A DNA stretch of 64,000 nucleotides from Mytilus galloprovincialis (GCF_965363235.1 NC_134850.1:32080102-32144101); one strand, 5' to 3'; positions 23,301 through 34,084 are shown, counted from the stretch's first letter. Numbers and translations are program-made. The notes: a model not told the origin generated them from the letters alone.

Positions 23301-24706
23301 CAAGTACGTCGTGTGATATTTCATGACACAACAAGCTTTCAGTTTGCAAAGAAAGCGTCCACAATATCAGTTTGTCCATTTTTGTTAAAAAACATTTGTT
23401 TCAGAACTCACACGCAAAGGTGCTAAAGTTGTGTGCCATTGACTTATTATACATATATCACTACATTTAGATATATCGAGATTATAAACTGTAGTAATAT
23501 CCAACTTGTTTTTCTGATACTATTTTTATTGTCGTTTTTTTCCTAATCTGATCTGATAGATTGTTCTCATCTTATTTGGTCTGACGTTATTATCAATGAC
23601 TCTACTTTTAAAGGCAAATTGCGTCTATTTCTGTCTTATATTTTATTAAGTACGTTTTGTTTGTTGTTGTTGTTGCCATACCTTTTAGCCTTGATGTTTA
23701 TTTATTTCCAAATTCATTACTCAAGCGTTAATAATACATTGATTTAAGTTAAAAACATCACTTAACGTGATCGACACCTCTAAGTACATAGTTTTAATAC
23801 GTTGTATTTTAGTGAAGATTTAAATTAAAACTGTAAATGACAGTGTCGGAGATATTTTGAATTACTATACCAACGAAGCATCGTCTACTCAAATGTACTC
23901 CTTTTTACACAAATAACAGTTGTTACCACTTTAAATTGAAAAGTATCTTTATACTGAATTTTATGTAAGAATTTTAACCTACCCCGTTCCATTTCAAATT
24001 TACAATCCAAAATTAAAATGCAAATCTTTTTATTCTGTAATTCATTTAATTAAATAGGTAATCATCATATTACAGTAAGTTGGCATTTTCTTCATTTTAC
24101 GACCAAGGTAATAAAATTATAGGACTGAAAGGAAAATAGAAGATTTGAATAAAATATAAAATTGACAGCAAATGTGTCTGTTCCAAGTCAGGAGCCTGTA
24201 GTGAAGTGGTTGTCGATGGTTCGTGTCTGTCATGTTTGTTTTGCGTTAACTGTTTTGTTATAAATTATGCCATGAGTATTCTGAATTGAACTGTTTCACA
24301 TTTTCATGTCGGGACCTTTTTTAGCCGACTACGGTGTGGGTTTTTCTCATTGTTGAAGGCCATATGTTTGCCTATAATTGCTTACATCCACTTTATTTGA
24401 ACTTTGGTGGATATTTCTCTCATTGGCAACCATACATCGTCTCTATATTTTAAGAATACAAACATAAAACGTGTAACGATTAAAATTTTCTTATTTTAAT
24501 AGTGAAGACTACATTTAAATTCATTTGAAGAGGGACACGTTCTCTATGAATTTTAGTACATAATATATAGTAAATTGTATAAAACAAACCTTATCATTGA
24601 CGAAACTTTCCGATTCTAACTCAGCTTCTGTGGTTGCTGTCACTTTGTTGAGATTCTTTTCCCCTTGAAAAATACGGGGCTCTCTCTTGGCTGGATTATT
24701 ACCCAT
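14389..24706 (-). CDS. KY/hillarin-like transglutaminase-fold protein, copy 1 (8 exons)
   Basis: Exons, 5' to 3' on the minus strand: 24706-24590, 21809-21609, 20992-20718, 19802-18674, 18270-18102, 17616-17342, 15797-15648, 14442-14389. All have AG/GT borders and matching phases; the product is about 789 aa. Residues 1-106 are polar and probably disordered. The transglutaminase-like region is 107-245 ('SSFRELRDYLKEP', 'IRSFIIWLSDAL', 'CAWVAVLIKDTWQLVHPY'). Two beta domains follow from about 270 ('FPDDEKWQLL' at 289-298; 'GLGPGPFMYFSGLSHP'). A helical tail starts near 575. This is the layout of the kyphoscoliosis peptidase/hillarin/LTD-1 family, which acts at the cytoskeleton. The expected Cys, His and Asp are replaced (about K186, C222, H237), so catalysis is unlikely. 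It starts Met-Gly, but residue 6 is Ala, so myristoylation is doubtful. A short isoform is possible (see 17998). Family call firm; tail exons less so. Confidence 0.86.
14515..14695 (-). repeat. Short interspersed repeat within last intron
   Basis: It carries 'gccaatgagacaactctcc', 'gtcaccgtacggccttcaac' and 'aatgagcagagctcat', the reverse complement of the common mussel element tail. It is present in both duplicates (52515-52700), so it predates the duplication. Confidence 0.7.
15905..15980 (+). repeat. CAGACGCGCG-family repeat fragment (intronic, shared)
   Basis: 'actcatcatagatac' is followed by GCCAGACGCGCGTTTCGTCT. It is also present at 54020-54095 in the right copy, so it inserted before the duplication. 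It lies in the intron between exons 6 and 7. Confidence 0.75.
17837..17842 (-). terminator. Candidate poly(A) signal for short isoform, copy 1
   Basis: AATAAA on the minus strand, about 155 nt after the stop at 17998. It is conserved in copy 2 (55957-55962) at almost the same distance. No transcript evidence. Confidence 0.4.
17998..18270 (-). CDS. Alternative terminal exon of KY-like copy 1 (read-through form)
   Basis: If the exon-5 donor at 18101 (AAA|GTAATG) is not used, the frame stays open for 34 more codons and ends '...QQILLLLE', giving a ~664-aa protein with a poly(A) signal 155 nt on. Copy 2 keeps the same open frame and stop. The exon begins 'NCGIRAARKML', a helical segment expected after the KY beta domains. 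A second donor-like site (AAT|GTAAGG at 18030) would put exon 6 out of frame, and it is altered in copy 2, so I do not favour it. Confidence 0.55.
   Translation of the reverse strand, partial: NCGIRAARKMLNASIEGKNVNEILFRIQDCASKKITEVDLDVQRARGKAAILNIKQSNGSFFKFDLCTSNKLHKHILNSNVRQQILLLLE
21290..21395 (+). repeat. Short interspersed element tail (intron 2)
   Basis: 'tcattgttgaaggcc', 'atctctggtggatagttgtc' and related blocks match the common element tail. It is shared with 59400-59525, so it predates the duplication. Confidence 0.6.
22000..22320. repeat. Composite of two dispersed repeats in intron 1
   Basis: 22010-22130 carries the 'cggggttaaac' and 'caatgtagaataaagaaa' blocks also seen at 34350-34480. 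22165-22310 is a reverse-oriented element tail ('caaaagatcagaatgacac', 'ggccttcaacaatgaac'). Both are present in the right copy at 60165-60430. Confidence 0.65.
23000..23097. repeat. Small inverted-repeat element (hairpin)
   Basis: 'aaaagcgttgacc' near 23011 is answered by 'ggtcaacgctttt' near 23080, with an inner pair 'gaagtgcg...cgcttc'. The stem is at least 13 bp. The same hairpin is in the right copy at 61208-61292. It lies in intron 1 of the KY-like gene. Confidence 0.7.
24170..24450 (+). repeat. Short interspersed element in intron 1
   Basis: A 'ccaagtcaggagcctg' block is followed by 'cattgttgaaggccatatg' and 'ttctctcattggcaacc', the family also at 12350-12785. It is present, more diverged, at 62740-63000. 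Confidence 0.65.
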
Positions 24707-25420
24707 CGAGGTATGTTTCTACTTCAAAATACTCTTGATTTTAGTCAAAAGATGAAAAATAAACTAAATCACGTCATAATCTTTAAAATGTCAATTATTG
24801 TGAAAATATGTTTTGATTGTACCTGTCTTGAAAGGTATAATTTTATTTACTACGAAGGTAAACAGTGATTTAAACAACATTCCCATTATTAGAACAACAA
24901 AACGGATGTATTGAATAACTTTAAATTAATTAAAATACGTAAATGGAGAATACTTTATTTATGACATTAAACAATAAGTTTTCTGTACCTGTTGAAGAGG
25001 AGTTCAATATAAATTTAATATACTTTAGACCTATATATACAAGAAAGGCAAACTGGACAATTTTTAACTAAACATGGTATTTTGCCAAATATGTCGAGTT
25101 TAAGATGTTAACTTTGGCTGGGTTACTGTTACTTATCTATTCAAATACAACATAACTCATAAAGTTGTTATTAAATTGATCCGGGGGATCGATATTTGTT
25201 AGTAAATAAGTTTTTTTAATCAATCCTTATATGTAGGATGTAAACTGCATTGCGTATAACGAATATTTTATAATTGACGGGAGAGATTACAGGTTATTGA
25301 CTGGTAAAATGGTCAATATGATACTTTCATGGTTAAATGTATTTCAATAGCAACAGAATTTTATATGCACTGTAAGACCAATGCAAAATTTCAAGATTAT
25401 AACTTGGCAGACAAAAAAAA
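24707..25420. other. 5' flank of KY-like copy 1
   Basis: AT-rich sequence upstream of the predicted ATG. It aligns with 63259-63960 at moderate identity. It may hold the promoter and 5' UTR, but no TATA box or initiator can be singled out. Confidence 0.4.
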
Positions 25421-25780
25421 ATATACCAGGTAGTCACAAGGGATGACTGGGGTAAATAAAGATGATCATCCCTGGAATTATCCCGTTCCATACTATATCA
25501 TTACCCTACTACATGAGTGTCAAGAGATCTGCACGTTAAAGAACACTTGCTACGCCTAACCGAGGGGCCCTTATAGGGTATCTTGCAAAGCAAAATAATT
25601 AATCATATCCATCAAACCGACATTTTCCAGAAACAGTTGACATTTCTTGCATATCGACCTTCCTATCAGAACCTGCTTAATGTTTTAATTCTGAAAATGT
25701 TCTCGTCTTGTATATCGATGAAATATGAGCTACACTGTACGTTAAACAAATACAAATATATCATTTTTGTATGTTTTTTC
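25421..25780. other. Start of spacer, no gene seen
   Basis: Sequence without homology to the right block. It is moderately GC-rich around 25440-25570 ('gaggggcccttatagggtat'), and no exon is recognised. Confidence 0.4.
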
Positions 25781-26110
25781 GGTCTGTGCATCCGTTCGTT
25801 CGTTCGTTCGTCCGTCCGTTCGTTAGTTTGTCCGTCCATTCGTCTGTCCGTTTCAGGTTAAAGTTTTTGGTCAAGGTAGTTTTTTAATGAAGTTGAAGTC
25901 CAATCAACTTGAAACATTGAAAATGACAGTGCGAATGGGGCATCCGTGTACTATGGACACTTTTTTGTTGGACCCTGGAGTTGACATCACTCAGGAAATA
26001 TGTAAGAATACGGGTCAATCGCCAAACAATATCAAGCCCTACTAAGGAAAATGTGATGGTGGCTTTATGTCGATCTGCTGTCATGATACAAGATCAATTG
26101 CTATAAATCG
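25780..26110 (-). repeat. Dispersed repeat with CGTT/CGTC tetranucleotide run
   Basis: A run of cgttcg/cgtccg repeats (25793-25850) is followed by 'caggttaaagtttttggtca' and 'aatcaacttgaaacattg'. Read in reverse, this is the same family as the right-copy insertion at 46052-46686, which ends in the complementary 'gaacggacgg' run. Confidence 0.7.
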
Positions 26111-27270
26111 ACAATTAATTTTGCAATTTGAGAGGCAATGAATCGAGCTGAGATAAAGTCATTGAAAACGAATTTTTTTTCCACATTTATATATATATAA
26201 TATATATACGACTGTGTAAGAAGTAATGTACATTTGTAGAACACTATATATCAGTATGCATGATTTTTAAATGGAGTGAAGTCGGCGAATGTCTTACCAT
26301 AAACCAACCCTAAATGAAAAAGATAAGATAATTAAAATATAAATATCGAAAGTGATATATATATCAAAGTGTCAGATTAATATATTTTAAGAAAAAGTGC
26401 AAAAGTGTTTATATGTACTTTAAATCAAAATGTTCATCTGGGCCTTAGATTGCCGTTGAATACAATATCACATACAATTGCAAATTTTACATCTTTTTTG
26501 TCTCAGAAATTTGTTGCAAATGTCCAGACGAAAGAGACATTCAAGTTGTATTTAACCTTCACATTCTGACCAGACTTGACCATGTTTTAATAATCTGTTC
26601 ACCCTAGGTTTTGATTTAAATTGGCGGTTGTTTTTTAACATAAAGCCGTAAAATTGACCGTATTTGTACATCAATTATAATGATTTCGAGCCTAATTTGG
26701 TTAAACATGTATTTTTTCATATACATGTATTGTTTAATTTGTAAGATTTTCAAAAGAATGATTCCTTGCCATGATATTATTGTGATAATGGTAATTTATT
26801 GTAAAATATTTGAATATAAAAATTTCAATATTTCGAATTAAGCTTAAGATTTCTCAAATAATTATAATAAATTATAAACGCCACCATTTTAAAGGTACAA
26901 GTATATATTTTTTTAAATAATATAAACACAAAAGCAATACCGTAACAGTATCATATATTACCGTGTCGTCTTTGAAGTAAAATACTTACCATTTCAGTGC
27001 AAATAAATAATGGTTTGACAGCTTAAACACTTTGTACCATTATCTCAAGTAAATATGACTTGTTCTTTTCTAATGTCCACTTAAACTAACTATCTAATTG
27101 AATAATTGAATTCACACTAAATTGTCCTTAAAACACAATATTAGGTCATCTACAACTGCGTGTAAAATTTGAATTAAATTACCATTAGAAACGGTTTATT
27201 TCTGTAATGCCTACATCTTTTGATCTGCCGATAGAATACAGGTGAAATATGTTCGCGGTTAAGGAATAGT
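26111..27270. other. AT-rich spacer, no gene seen
   Basis: Long A/T stretches and a TATATA run near 26190. I find no exon or recognisable repeat. Confidence 0.45.
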
Positions 27271-27274
27271 GGTC

Positions 27275-27370
27275 CTCAGGGCGCATTGCATTTGCGCCAA
27301 TATTTACAAAATACAATCTTTCATTTGCGCCACAAGGTTAATATATTTCATTTGCGCCACACAAAAAAAA
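27275..27370 (+). repeat. 'catttgcgcca' direct repeats
   Basis: The motif 'catttgcgcc' occurs three times within about 85 bp, followed by an A-rich tract. Non-coding. Confidence 0.6.
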
Positions 27371-27384
27371 CAAAAAAAAACAAT

Positions 27385-27830
27385 TTTTGTAAGGTGTATA
27401 TAACTGTCTGACAGGTATCATCTATCCTTGACCTTATTTTCATGGTTAAGTTTGTTTCTTAGATACTATAAGCAATAGGTCAACTATAATTAATGCATAT
27501 ATTGATTGTAAGGTGTACATGTCTGTCTGGCATGGTTCATCTGACCTTGTTCTTATTTTCATAGTTCATTGGTCAATGTTTAATTTTCCTGGTTAAGTCT
27601 GTTTCTTAGACACTATAAGCAATAGGTCAACTATATTTAGTGTATTGAATGATTGTAAGGTGTACATGTATTTCCCGTTTAGGTTTATCTGACCTTGACC
27701 TCATTTTCTTGGATCATGTTAAGTTTATGTGATACTTGTGGTAAAACTCTATACTTAGGACTATCAGCATAATGGCAATGGTCAGTAAAGAACGCGAGAC
27801 ATTTCAGCGTGTGCCCTCTTGTTAATTTTG
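27385..27830 (+). repeat. Tandem ~120-145-bp units, about 3 copies
   Basis: 'attgtaaggtgta' recurs near 27388, 27506 and 27652. Each is followed by a 'tcatctgacctt' or similar block and a 'gtttcttaga(c/t)actata' then 'agcaataggtcaac' block. The array ends in 'gaacgcgagacatttcagcg'. Confidence 0.7.
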
Positions 27831-28535
27831 TACCAAAAAACCAGTTTCCATAATATCTATACATTTTTAGTTACTATGACTTGAACTTGGATATGTAACC
27901 TTAAATCTTGTATTTTACCATATAATGATCCAATTATGATTGCAATCCCATTATTGTATTTTTCTTAGCATGAAAACCACTTTTTGCTTAGATTAAGTCT
28001 TTTTTTTTGTAAGTTGCTATGCGGTATGGGGTTTGCTCATCCTTGAAGGTCGTATGGTGACTTATAGTTGCTAATTTATATACTCGTTTTTCCTGTGTGT
28101 GTTTGTGTTAAAACTGATAGTCGAATATATCCTATGTTTTCCCGTCCTATATATGCATGGAATATTTGCCACTGGAATTATACCAACAACCAAATAACCA
28201 TGTAAGCAGCCATCCAATTAATCAATCAATAACTTTAGATCTGGAAATGACGCGAGTTTCCCACATGATAATCTTGTTTAACTAATTGTAGTTCAATTAG
28301 TCTAAGTGAAATCATGTACAATTTAATAAAACGATAGCATATTTTAACGTTGTACTTAAACTTTGATGCTGGTTTCAATTGCGATTATACCACGAATCTA
28401 ATGTTATGCAGTTTGCTATACACGTGTAATAGCACAATATGATTTGTGAGGAATTCGACATTGCAGTCTCTGTGATAATTATTTTATTCTCCTTGTCAAT
28501 CAAATAGTTAGTATAAGAATCGTCGTAGGACATCA
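27831..28535. other. AT-rich spacer with a short element tail
   Basis: Around 28015-28090 there is a diverged element tail ('gctatgcggtatggggtttg'). Otherwise nothing is recognised. Confidence 0.45.
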
Positions 28536-28559
28536 AACTTTGAGTTATCAGGGTTTTTT

Positions 28560-30080
28560 CCATGTGAAGTCGGAGTTCGTCAAGGGGAAAATTTATCTCC
28601 TTTCTTATTTTCTGTATTTCTTTCGGACCTTGAGACTTTTTTTCCGTGAAAATGGTATATCAGGACTCCAAACCGTATCACAAAAAACTTTAGAACAACT
28701 GAATATGTTTTTGTTGTTATTTATTATATTGTATGCTTATGATACAATAATATTAGCTGAATCAACAACAGCACTGCAAAAGTGTTTAGATGTATTTGAA
28801 CAATATTGTAATATTTGGAAACTTTCAGTAAATGTTGAAAAAACTAAAGTGATGGTATTCTATAAAAGAAAGTACGTTATGATGGATAATTTTAAACTAT
28901 ATGGTTCAATTATTGAAAGAGTGGAGTCGTACCCCTATCTTTGTTTGTTTTTAAACTAAAATGGGAAATTTGTAATAACGAAAAATAAGTAAGCAGAACA
29001 AGGACAAAAAGCACTTTATGTTCTATATAGAAAGATTAGGAATATATCTATTCCAGTAGATATACAGCTTGAGATATTTGATTCTTTAATTGATCCTATA
29101 CTTTTATACGGGAGCGAAATTTGGGGATATGAAAAAATAGACATATTGGAAACGGTGCACTTGAAATTTTTAAAGAAGGTGCTCTCTGTCCGAAGATCAA
29201 CGCCAAACTTCATGGTGTACTGCGAAACAGGTAGATATCCATAAGACATACATGTAAAACTACGTAATAACTGTATACTTAATTTTTGGGTAAAACTACT
29301 TTCGAATGATTCTAAACTGTCTAGTATTATGTATAAGTTACTGTATGAAATGAATTGTTCAGGAAATATGCAATCAAAATGGTTATTAAATGTGAAATCT
29401 ATACTGAATGATATAGTATAAAATATTACGTTAAACAAATCTAACAAGACCAATTTGTACAAAATGGCACAGTATCGCTAAAAGTGCCTCGAGAGAGGAA
29501 CTTTGCTTATCATTGAGGCCCCTCATGGGGGGGTCCTAGTAATCACATAATCACCATTTTTTTGCCAATATAATCACATAATCATTAAATATTTGCTTAT
29601 CTTTGGTAATCAAATAATCATAAACTAAAAATACAGTCCTAGGTAATCAAATAATCATGAAATATTTGGCTTAATAATCAAATAATCATTAAAAAAACGG
29701 CCAAGTAATCACATAATCAAAAACCCCATGAGGGCCCTCATCATTGAAAAGGGATATCTGTCTTGAAGGCTACTTGATGAAACTAAATAAACAACGATGA
29801 GTACACTTTGTTCAAATTTTATAATCCAATTAATCATATGATATATATATGTCACGATATGTGTATTTGTTTGGATCGTTGAAATAACGTGTCAAACAAT
29901 CGTATGTGACGGTGTGTTTGTTGGCTTATATCCAATAATTGACCTGTATATATATGTTTATTTCAATTTTTGTTTTGTTATTATACCACTTTTGTCAAGC
30001 TGTATATAATGTATATCTGCCTCTTGTAACAGTGTAAACTGTCAGAGCGTACAATAAAATCTTGATACAAATCTTAATGT
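28560..30080 (+). mobile_element. LINE fragment: C-terminal reverse transcriptase and tail, degenerate
   Basis: The frame at 28540-28959 holds the last RT motifs: 'LYAYDTIILAESTTALQKCL' (motif C, Y-A-Y-D where Y-A-D-D is expected), 'WKLSVNVEKTKVMVFYKR' and 'VESYPYLCLFLN'. After a break, 28998-29420 continues in a second frame with 'KALYVLYRKIRNISIPVDIQ', 'LLYGSEIWGYEKIDILE', 'HLKFLKKVLSVRRSTPNFMV' and 'CETGRYP'. A third stretch ('ASREELCLSLKRDICLEGYL') is split by a MITE at 29515-29739. The end near 30050-30080 has AATAAA-like sequence. This looks like a non-LTR element of the CR1/jockey-like type, 5'-truncated; the clade is not decided. One substitution in the catalytic box, several stops and frame changes, and the nested insertion show it is dead. 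Confidence 0.85.
29515..29739. mobile_element. MITE with terminal inverted repeats and internal ATAATCA repeats
   Basis: The left end 'gaggcccctcatgggg' pairs with the right end 'ccccatgagggccctc' (about 15 of 16). The flanks are a direct repeat 'atcatt(ga)' at 29509-29516 and 29740-29747, i.e. a 6-8-bp target duplication. Between the ends, 'taatca(a/c)ataatca' occurs about six times. It is inserted in the LINE fragment and interrupts its frame. No transposase, so non-autonomous. Confidence 0.85.
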
Positions 30081-30257
30081 AGTGTCAGCAGACTGTAGAT
30101 TCAATAATTTTTTTTTCACGGAACCATAATGCTAGCTACTAAAAATACGGTGTACATGTAATATATTTATTATGAATATTACACTAAATAAAATGAAAAT
30201 GTATTTTCTGTACTAAATATATAAAACATGTTAAATTGTTTGGCTTTGGGAAATCAC

Positions 30258-30440
30258 TCAAATATCTGAAAAATAATTTTGCTCCAGCACTTTGTCAGCA
30301 AGCGATTCTTTCGTGGAAAGTACACCAGCTGACAATCCATTCTTTCGTGGAAAGTACACCAGCTGACAAGCCACTACGCTCAACTTGAACAACACAACTG
30401 ACAAAAGAATGACAAAGCGAAGCTTCATCTGACGACCCAT
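30258..30440 (-). CDS. Hypothetical small secreted peptide
   Basis: A 60-residue frame starting at ATG 30440. A second Met four codons on fits a secretory start better: 'MKLRFVILLSVVLFKLSVVA' is followed by Cys-Gln, a textbook signal peptide with likely cleavage near Ala-Cys. The remaining ~34 residues are not recognised and hold no further cysteine. The coding part contains a direct repeat of about 30 bp at a 34-bp spacing (30304 and 30338), which shifts frame between its copies, so the two halves read differently. It could be the first exon of a larger gene or a chance frame; no splice site or partner exon could be established. Confidence 0.35.
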   Translation of the reverse strand: MGRQMKLRFVILLSVVLFKLSVVACQLVYFPRKNGLSAGVLSTKESLADKVLEQNYFSDI

Positions 30441-30985
30441 GCGTAGCAGTGGACCTGCCCCCGCATGACGTGGGCTACAATGTTTACAAGTGTTGAGTTG
30501 AGGTTGGAGATGTTAAATGAAAAATGCTTGGAAAATGAATGAAAATTATGAATGATAAGTGAAATATTTCAAAAGGTTCACTTGTTGAGTTCTTTCCCTT
30601 TTCATTGACATATTGAAGGTAAATCATGAGGTGGGGGAGAATGGAGGTTGTTTTGAGAATAAGTTTTAAAAGCTGTTGTCACAATGTCATTGAGCAATTA
30701 CTAAGACTGTGATTCAACTTGTGTTTCACGTAACATATGAATTATAAAACTGGAAGCACGCAACTTTTTCTAACCTATATGTTTTGTGACCTCTTAACCG
30801 ATTTAATGTCGAATAACGGATTATGCAGAAACGGGCTAAGAAAAGTCAACAACACCATTTAACAGCTGGGAATAATCAACTCGTCTATAGCTATAAACCA
30901 TGATTAATTTATGCAATTCTATAATCTACCACTATTACGTCATTAGGTCTTGGAGAGTTGTCTCAATTGCAATCACATTTATATA
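30441..30985. other. Spacer, no gene seen
   Basis: AT-rich. A short element-tail fragment ('tggagagttgtctcaattgc') lies at 30951-30975. Confidence 0.4.
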
Positions 30986-30999
30986 TTTTTTCAGCCAGA

Positions 31000-31740
31000 G
31001 TGCCCTAATGCGGGGTTCACACATTGCCGATTATTACTCCCGTTTGAGATCAGACAGCGATACGACACGAAAAGTGAAAAATTCGGATTAGTATCCTCAA
31101 TTATCTGGAATGCCCTATTATTGTCTGAACGCAGTCGTTTTAGTTCGTAACAGATTCCTACTGGTCGGGAAGGGTCCGAATAGTTCGGCAAAGCACCCCG
31201 ACAGTTAGGTGCGTCCCGTAACATTCGGGGAAACTCAGCCGATTTTGTCTAGTCGTATTACAATCGTGCCTATGTTGTGACAGATTCTGCTGTATCGGAT
31301 CGAATTCCTAACAATGTTCTGTGTATTCGGGACGGTGTCCTGTGGTACGGGAATGATCTGGAGAAATTTGTTCGAACGGATAACTTCCGTCAGCGTCGGT
31401 TCACTGTCTTGTCACTATCTGATCTCTGTCGGATTACATTCGGTAGAATCGGGACGCAGTCGTGACAGACTCGGTCGTATTTTACCTGGTGAAAGAGAAA
31501 AATCGGATTAGAAGCGGATTTAGAACGGGATTATCGGGATAAATTCGCTTGGAAACGGTTGAATATCGACGCTTCCTGGACAATATCTGATTGTTGTCGT
31601 GATTAGATTTTTAAAGTTTGAATTTACATCCAAGATTGATAGGATCTTGATCAGACTTTTGATAAATTTTAATCGGGAATGGTCCTGTCAAGGACGGCAG
31701 TAAAAATCGTGAATGTGTGACCCCAGCTTAAGAGAACCAC
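31000..31740. repeat. CpG-rich degenerate repetitive tract
   Basis: GC and CpG content are clearly above the surroundings. Short motifs recur: 'attcgg', 'cgtaaca', 'gaacgg', 'tcggattag' and variants. Several open frames overlap on both strands, but none resembles a known protein. Probably an old dispersed repeat; not identified. Confidence 0.45.
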
Positions 31741-33489
31741 CGATTTACGGTAGAAAACTGACAATCGGTACGAAAGATGAATTTTTGTTTACAAAACATA
31801 TTTCTTTTTTAAATTGTGTTCATTATAATAATGTGCAGTTTCTTTTAAGGCAAAACAAATGGTTTGTAACAGTTTCCTGTTGCATGCTCCTAAAAAATAA
31901 AATTTGAAGGTCAACGTATTATTCCATTAACCTTTTAAATTAGTCTTATCATGAAGTTCGTTGAACAGTTGTTCAAAGGTCTTTGAGAGTGTGAAACTGT
32001 CATAAAACGCTTGCATATCATGTTATCAGTAAACATTTTTATATATATTGATCATGGTAATTAAGTTAAGTTTCATTTAAGACCAACCAAAGAAAATAGG
32101 AGAGTTTTGCATGCTCCAAAAAAATCATGAAGATCTTTGAACAGTTGTTCAAATAATTTTGAGTGTAGAACTTTTATGAAACGTTTCTATATCAGGTTTA
32201 TGGGTGTCACATGTGGAGCAGGATCTGCTTACCTTCAATAATTTCCGGAGCACCTGCTATCATCCCCAGTTTTTGTTAGGGTTCGTGTTGCTTAGTCTTT
32301 AGTTTTCTATGGGTTTTTTTCTATGTGTTTTGTGTACTATTGTTTGTCTATTGGTCTTTTTTTCTTTTTTTAGACATGGCGTTGTCTGTTTATTTTCGAC
32401 ATATAAGTTTGAATATCCCTCTATTATCTTTCGTCTCTCTCTCTTATGGTTCCATTTCATCAACTGAACTGTGAGCACACCCGTTATATTTGGCATGACA
32501 TAGAGTTTGTCATATCTGCACACTACCGTAACAGTTCGCATTTATATCATAAACGCCTCAAGAATCCCTGATATTGCATGGGAAAAAATTCACAAAACAG
32601 GAGAAAGTATACTATGAAAAAATGTACGAAAAATAGATTTAGATAATTTAAAAGTCTGGAAGAGGTCAATGTCAATCTAGAATTTTTCAGAAAATTGGAT
32701 TATACCAAAACATCCACATTCATATTCATTCATCGGGTGAGTCGAATTAAATTTACGTCAATCCTAAGAAAAACTGTCAATTCAATTACGATTAACAGAA
32801 AGAGGATTTCCGATTATGTTATTATGATAATTGTAAGAAAATTTCTATAATGAATAATTCTTTACTAAACCGAACCCTAGGCATTAAAAGATTATAAATA
32901 TCAATGAGAGAAGATGTGTGGTATACGTCAATAAAAGAAATTGAGACAAAAACCATTTATCAAACTTTCTTCATTTTAATAAGTTACTATATACACTACG
33001 GAATAATTCCAAGATGTAAGATTAACCTAGATGTGTTACTAGTAAAGTTTTTTTTGTTATGCAGAGATTGCCGGAAAACAGCCGTGTCTTAACTTGATTT
33101 AATATATGTAAAACCTTAATTATCGAGACTTAGGAATAGCAAAATCTCGCTTCATTTATTTTTTATTTGATCAATTTTGTGATGAACAAATATAAATTAA
33201 GCCTGCCGGTGAAATGCAGTTCCGCGAGGTTATCACCTTCTTGGTAGCCAATAATTCTCAGTACTAATATGTAAATACGGATATTTTTGTATTGAAATTT
33301 GTTGTTTCAAACTTTTTGAAATCCTTTTAAATTCCGGAATGTATTTATTTCTCTTATGCAAAGCCCGCAATTTTGGTCCGGTTTGGTCGGCTTCGCATTT
33401 GGTCTTTCTGGTTTTATCATCACTCCAACGTTTGGTTTAGGTTTTGGATTTTCAAAGGTTTAAGCCTCAAACAACCTGGAAAGTAACAT
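31741..33489. other. Spacer with one dispersed repeat, no gene seen
   Basis: At about 32190-32460 the 'gggttcgtgttgcttagtct' and 'agacatggcgttgtctg' blocks form a repeat whose pieces also occur near 14495-14800. The rest is AT-rich without recognisable exons. Confidence 0.5.
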
Positions 33490-34073
33490 AAAGGAGTAGG
33501 TCCGGTAAGACCCCTTTTTGGCCCCAAAATATAACAGTTTTACAAAATTGTTAAAATGTAAACTTTTAGTTATTTATTGGACAGTTGAATGCTTCTGCTA
33601 CATAAATATGGGCTGTTTTTGACAATACAATGCACATATATCGGGTTGTAGCACCATAAAGTCATGCTAAATTACTGAAATCTTCAAAATTCAATCATTT
33701 CACTTAAATTTTAGACGGTTTCCTTGTAAAACGAAAGTGGCCGCATTCGTGTTCATCCTTAATATTGAAATGTAAGTTGTATTTTATGATAATACATAAC
33801 ATATATAAAAGTTGTGGATGAACACGGATGCGGCCACTTTCATTTTTGACAAAAACCATCTGAAAAGTGACGTTTTTTGGCATATTTGAGAGATTTTTCA
33901 CATTTGAGCTTGAATCGGATCGTTTTTAATGACTAAATCAGTTAAAATCTTTCACTTATACTAATTAAATCAAGTGAAATAGACACTTAAGTCTTTAAAA
34001 AGTGGTCAAAATCTGTCGTCAGATGAAACTGAAATTTGAGGCCAAAATGAGTCCTTACCGGACTGACTCCTTT
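33490..34073. mobile_element. MITE with ~34-bp terminal inverted repeats and an inner inverted repeat
   Basis: The left end 'aaaggagtaggtccggtaag' and the reverse complement of the right end (34040-34073, 'cttaccggactgactccttt') match at about 28 of 34 positions. Inside, 33733-33758 and 33816-33841 form a second, nearly perfect 26-bp inverted repeat around 'gtggccgcat'. No transposase frame is present. The target duplication is not clear. Confidence 0.8.
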
Positions 34074-34084
34074 GTCATTTCAGA

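Larger units (their letters stand above)
3236..25420 (+). repeat. Segmental duplication, left copy
   Basis: From the 'ttaacggg' motif near 3250 to about 25400 this block aligns collinearly, in the same orientation, with 44206-63960. Shared markers include the 'acggtgggattaaacattg' block (3511 and 44485), all eight exons of the KY-like gene, the hairpin near 23005 and the 5' flank of exon 1. It is longer than the right copy, mainly because of a 3.8-kb LINE insertion, a ~440-bp repeat and a ~580-bp extra tandem unit. Edges are uncertain by some tens of bases. Confidence 0.93.
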
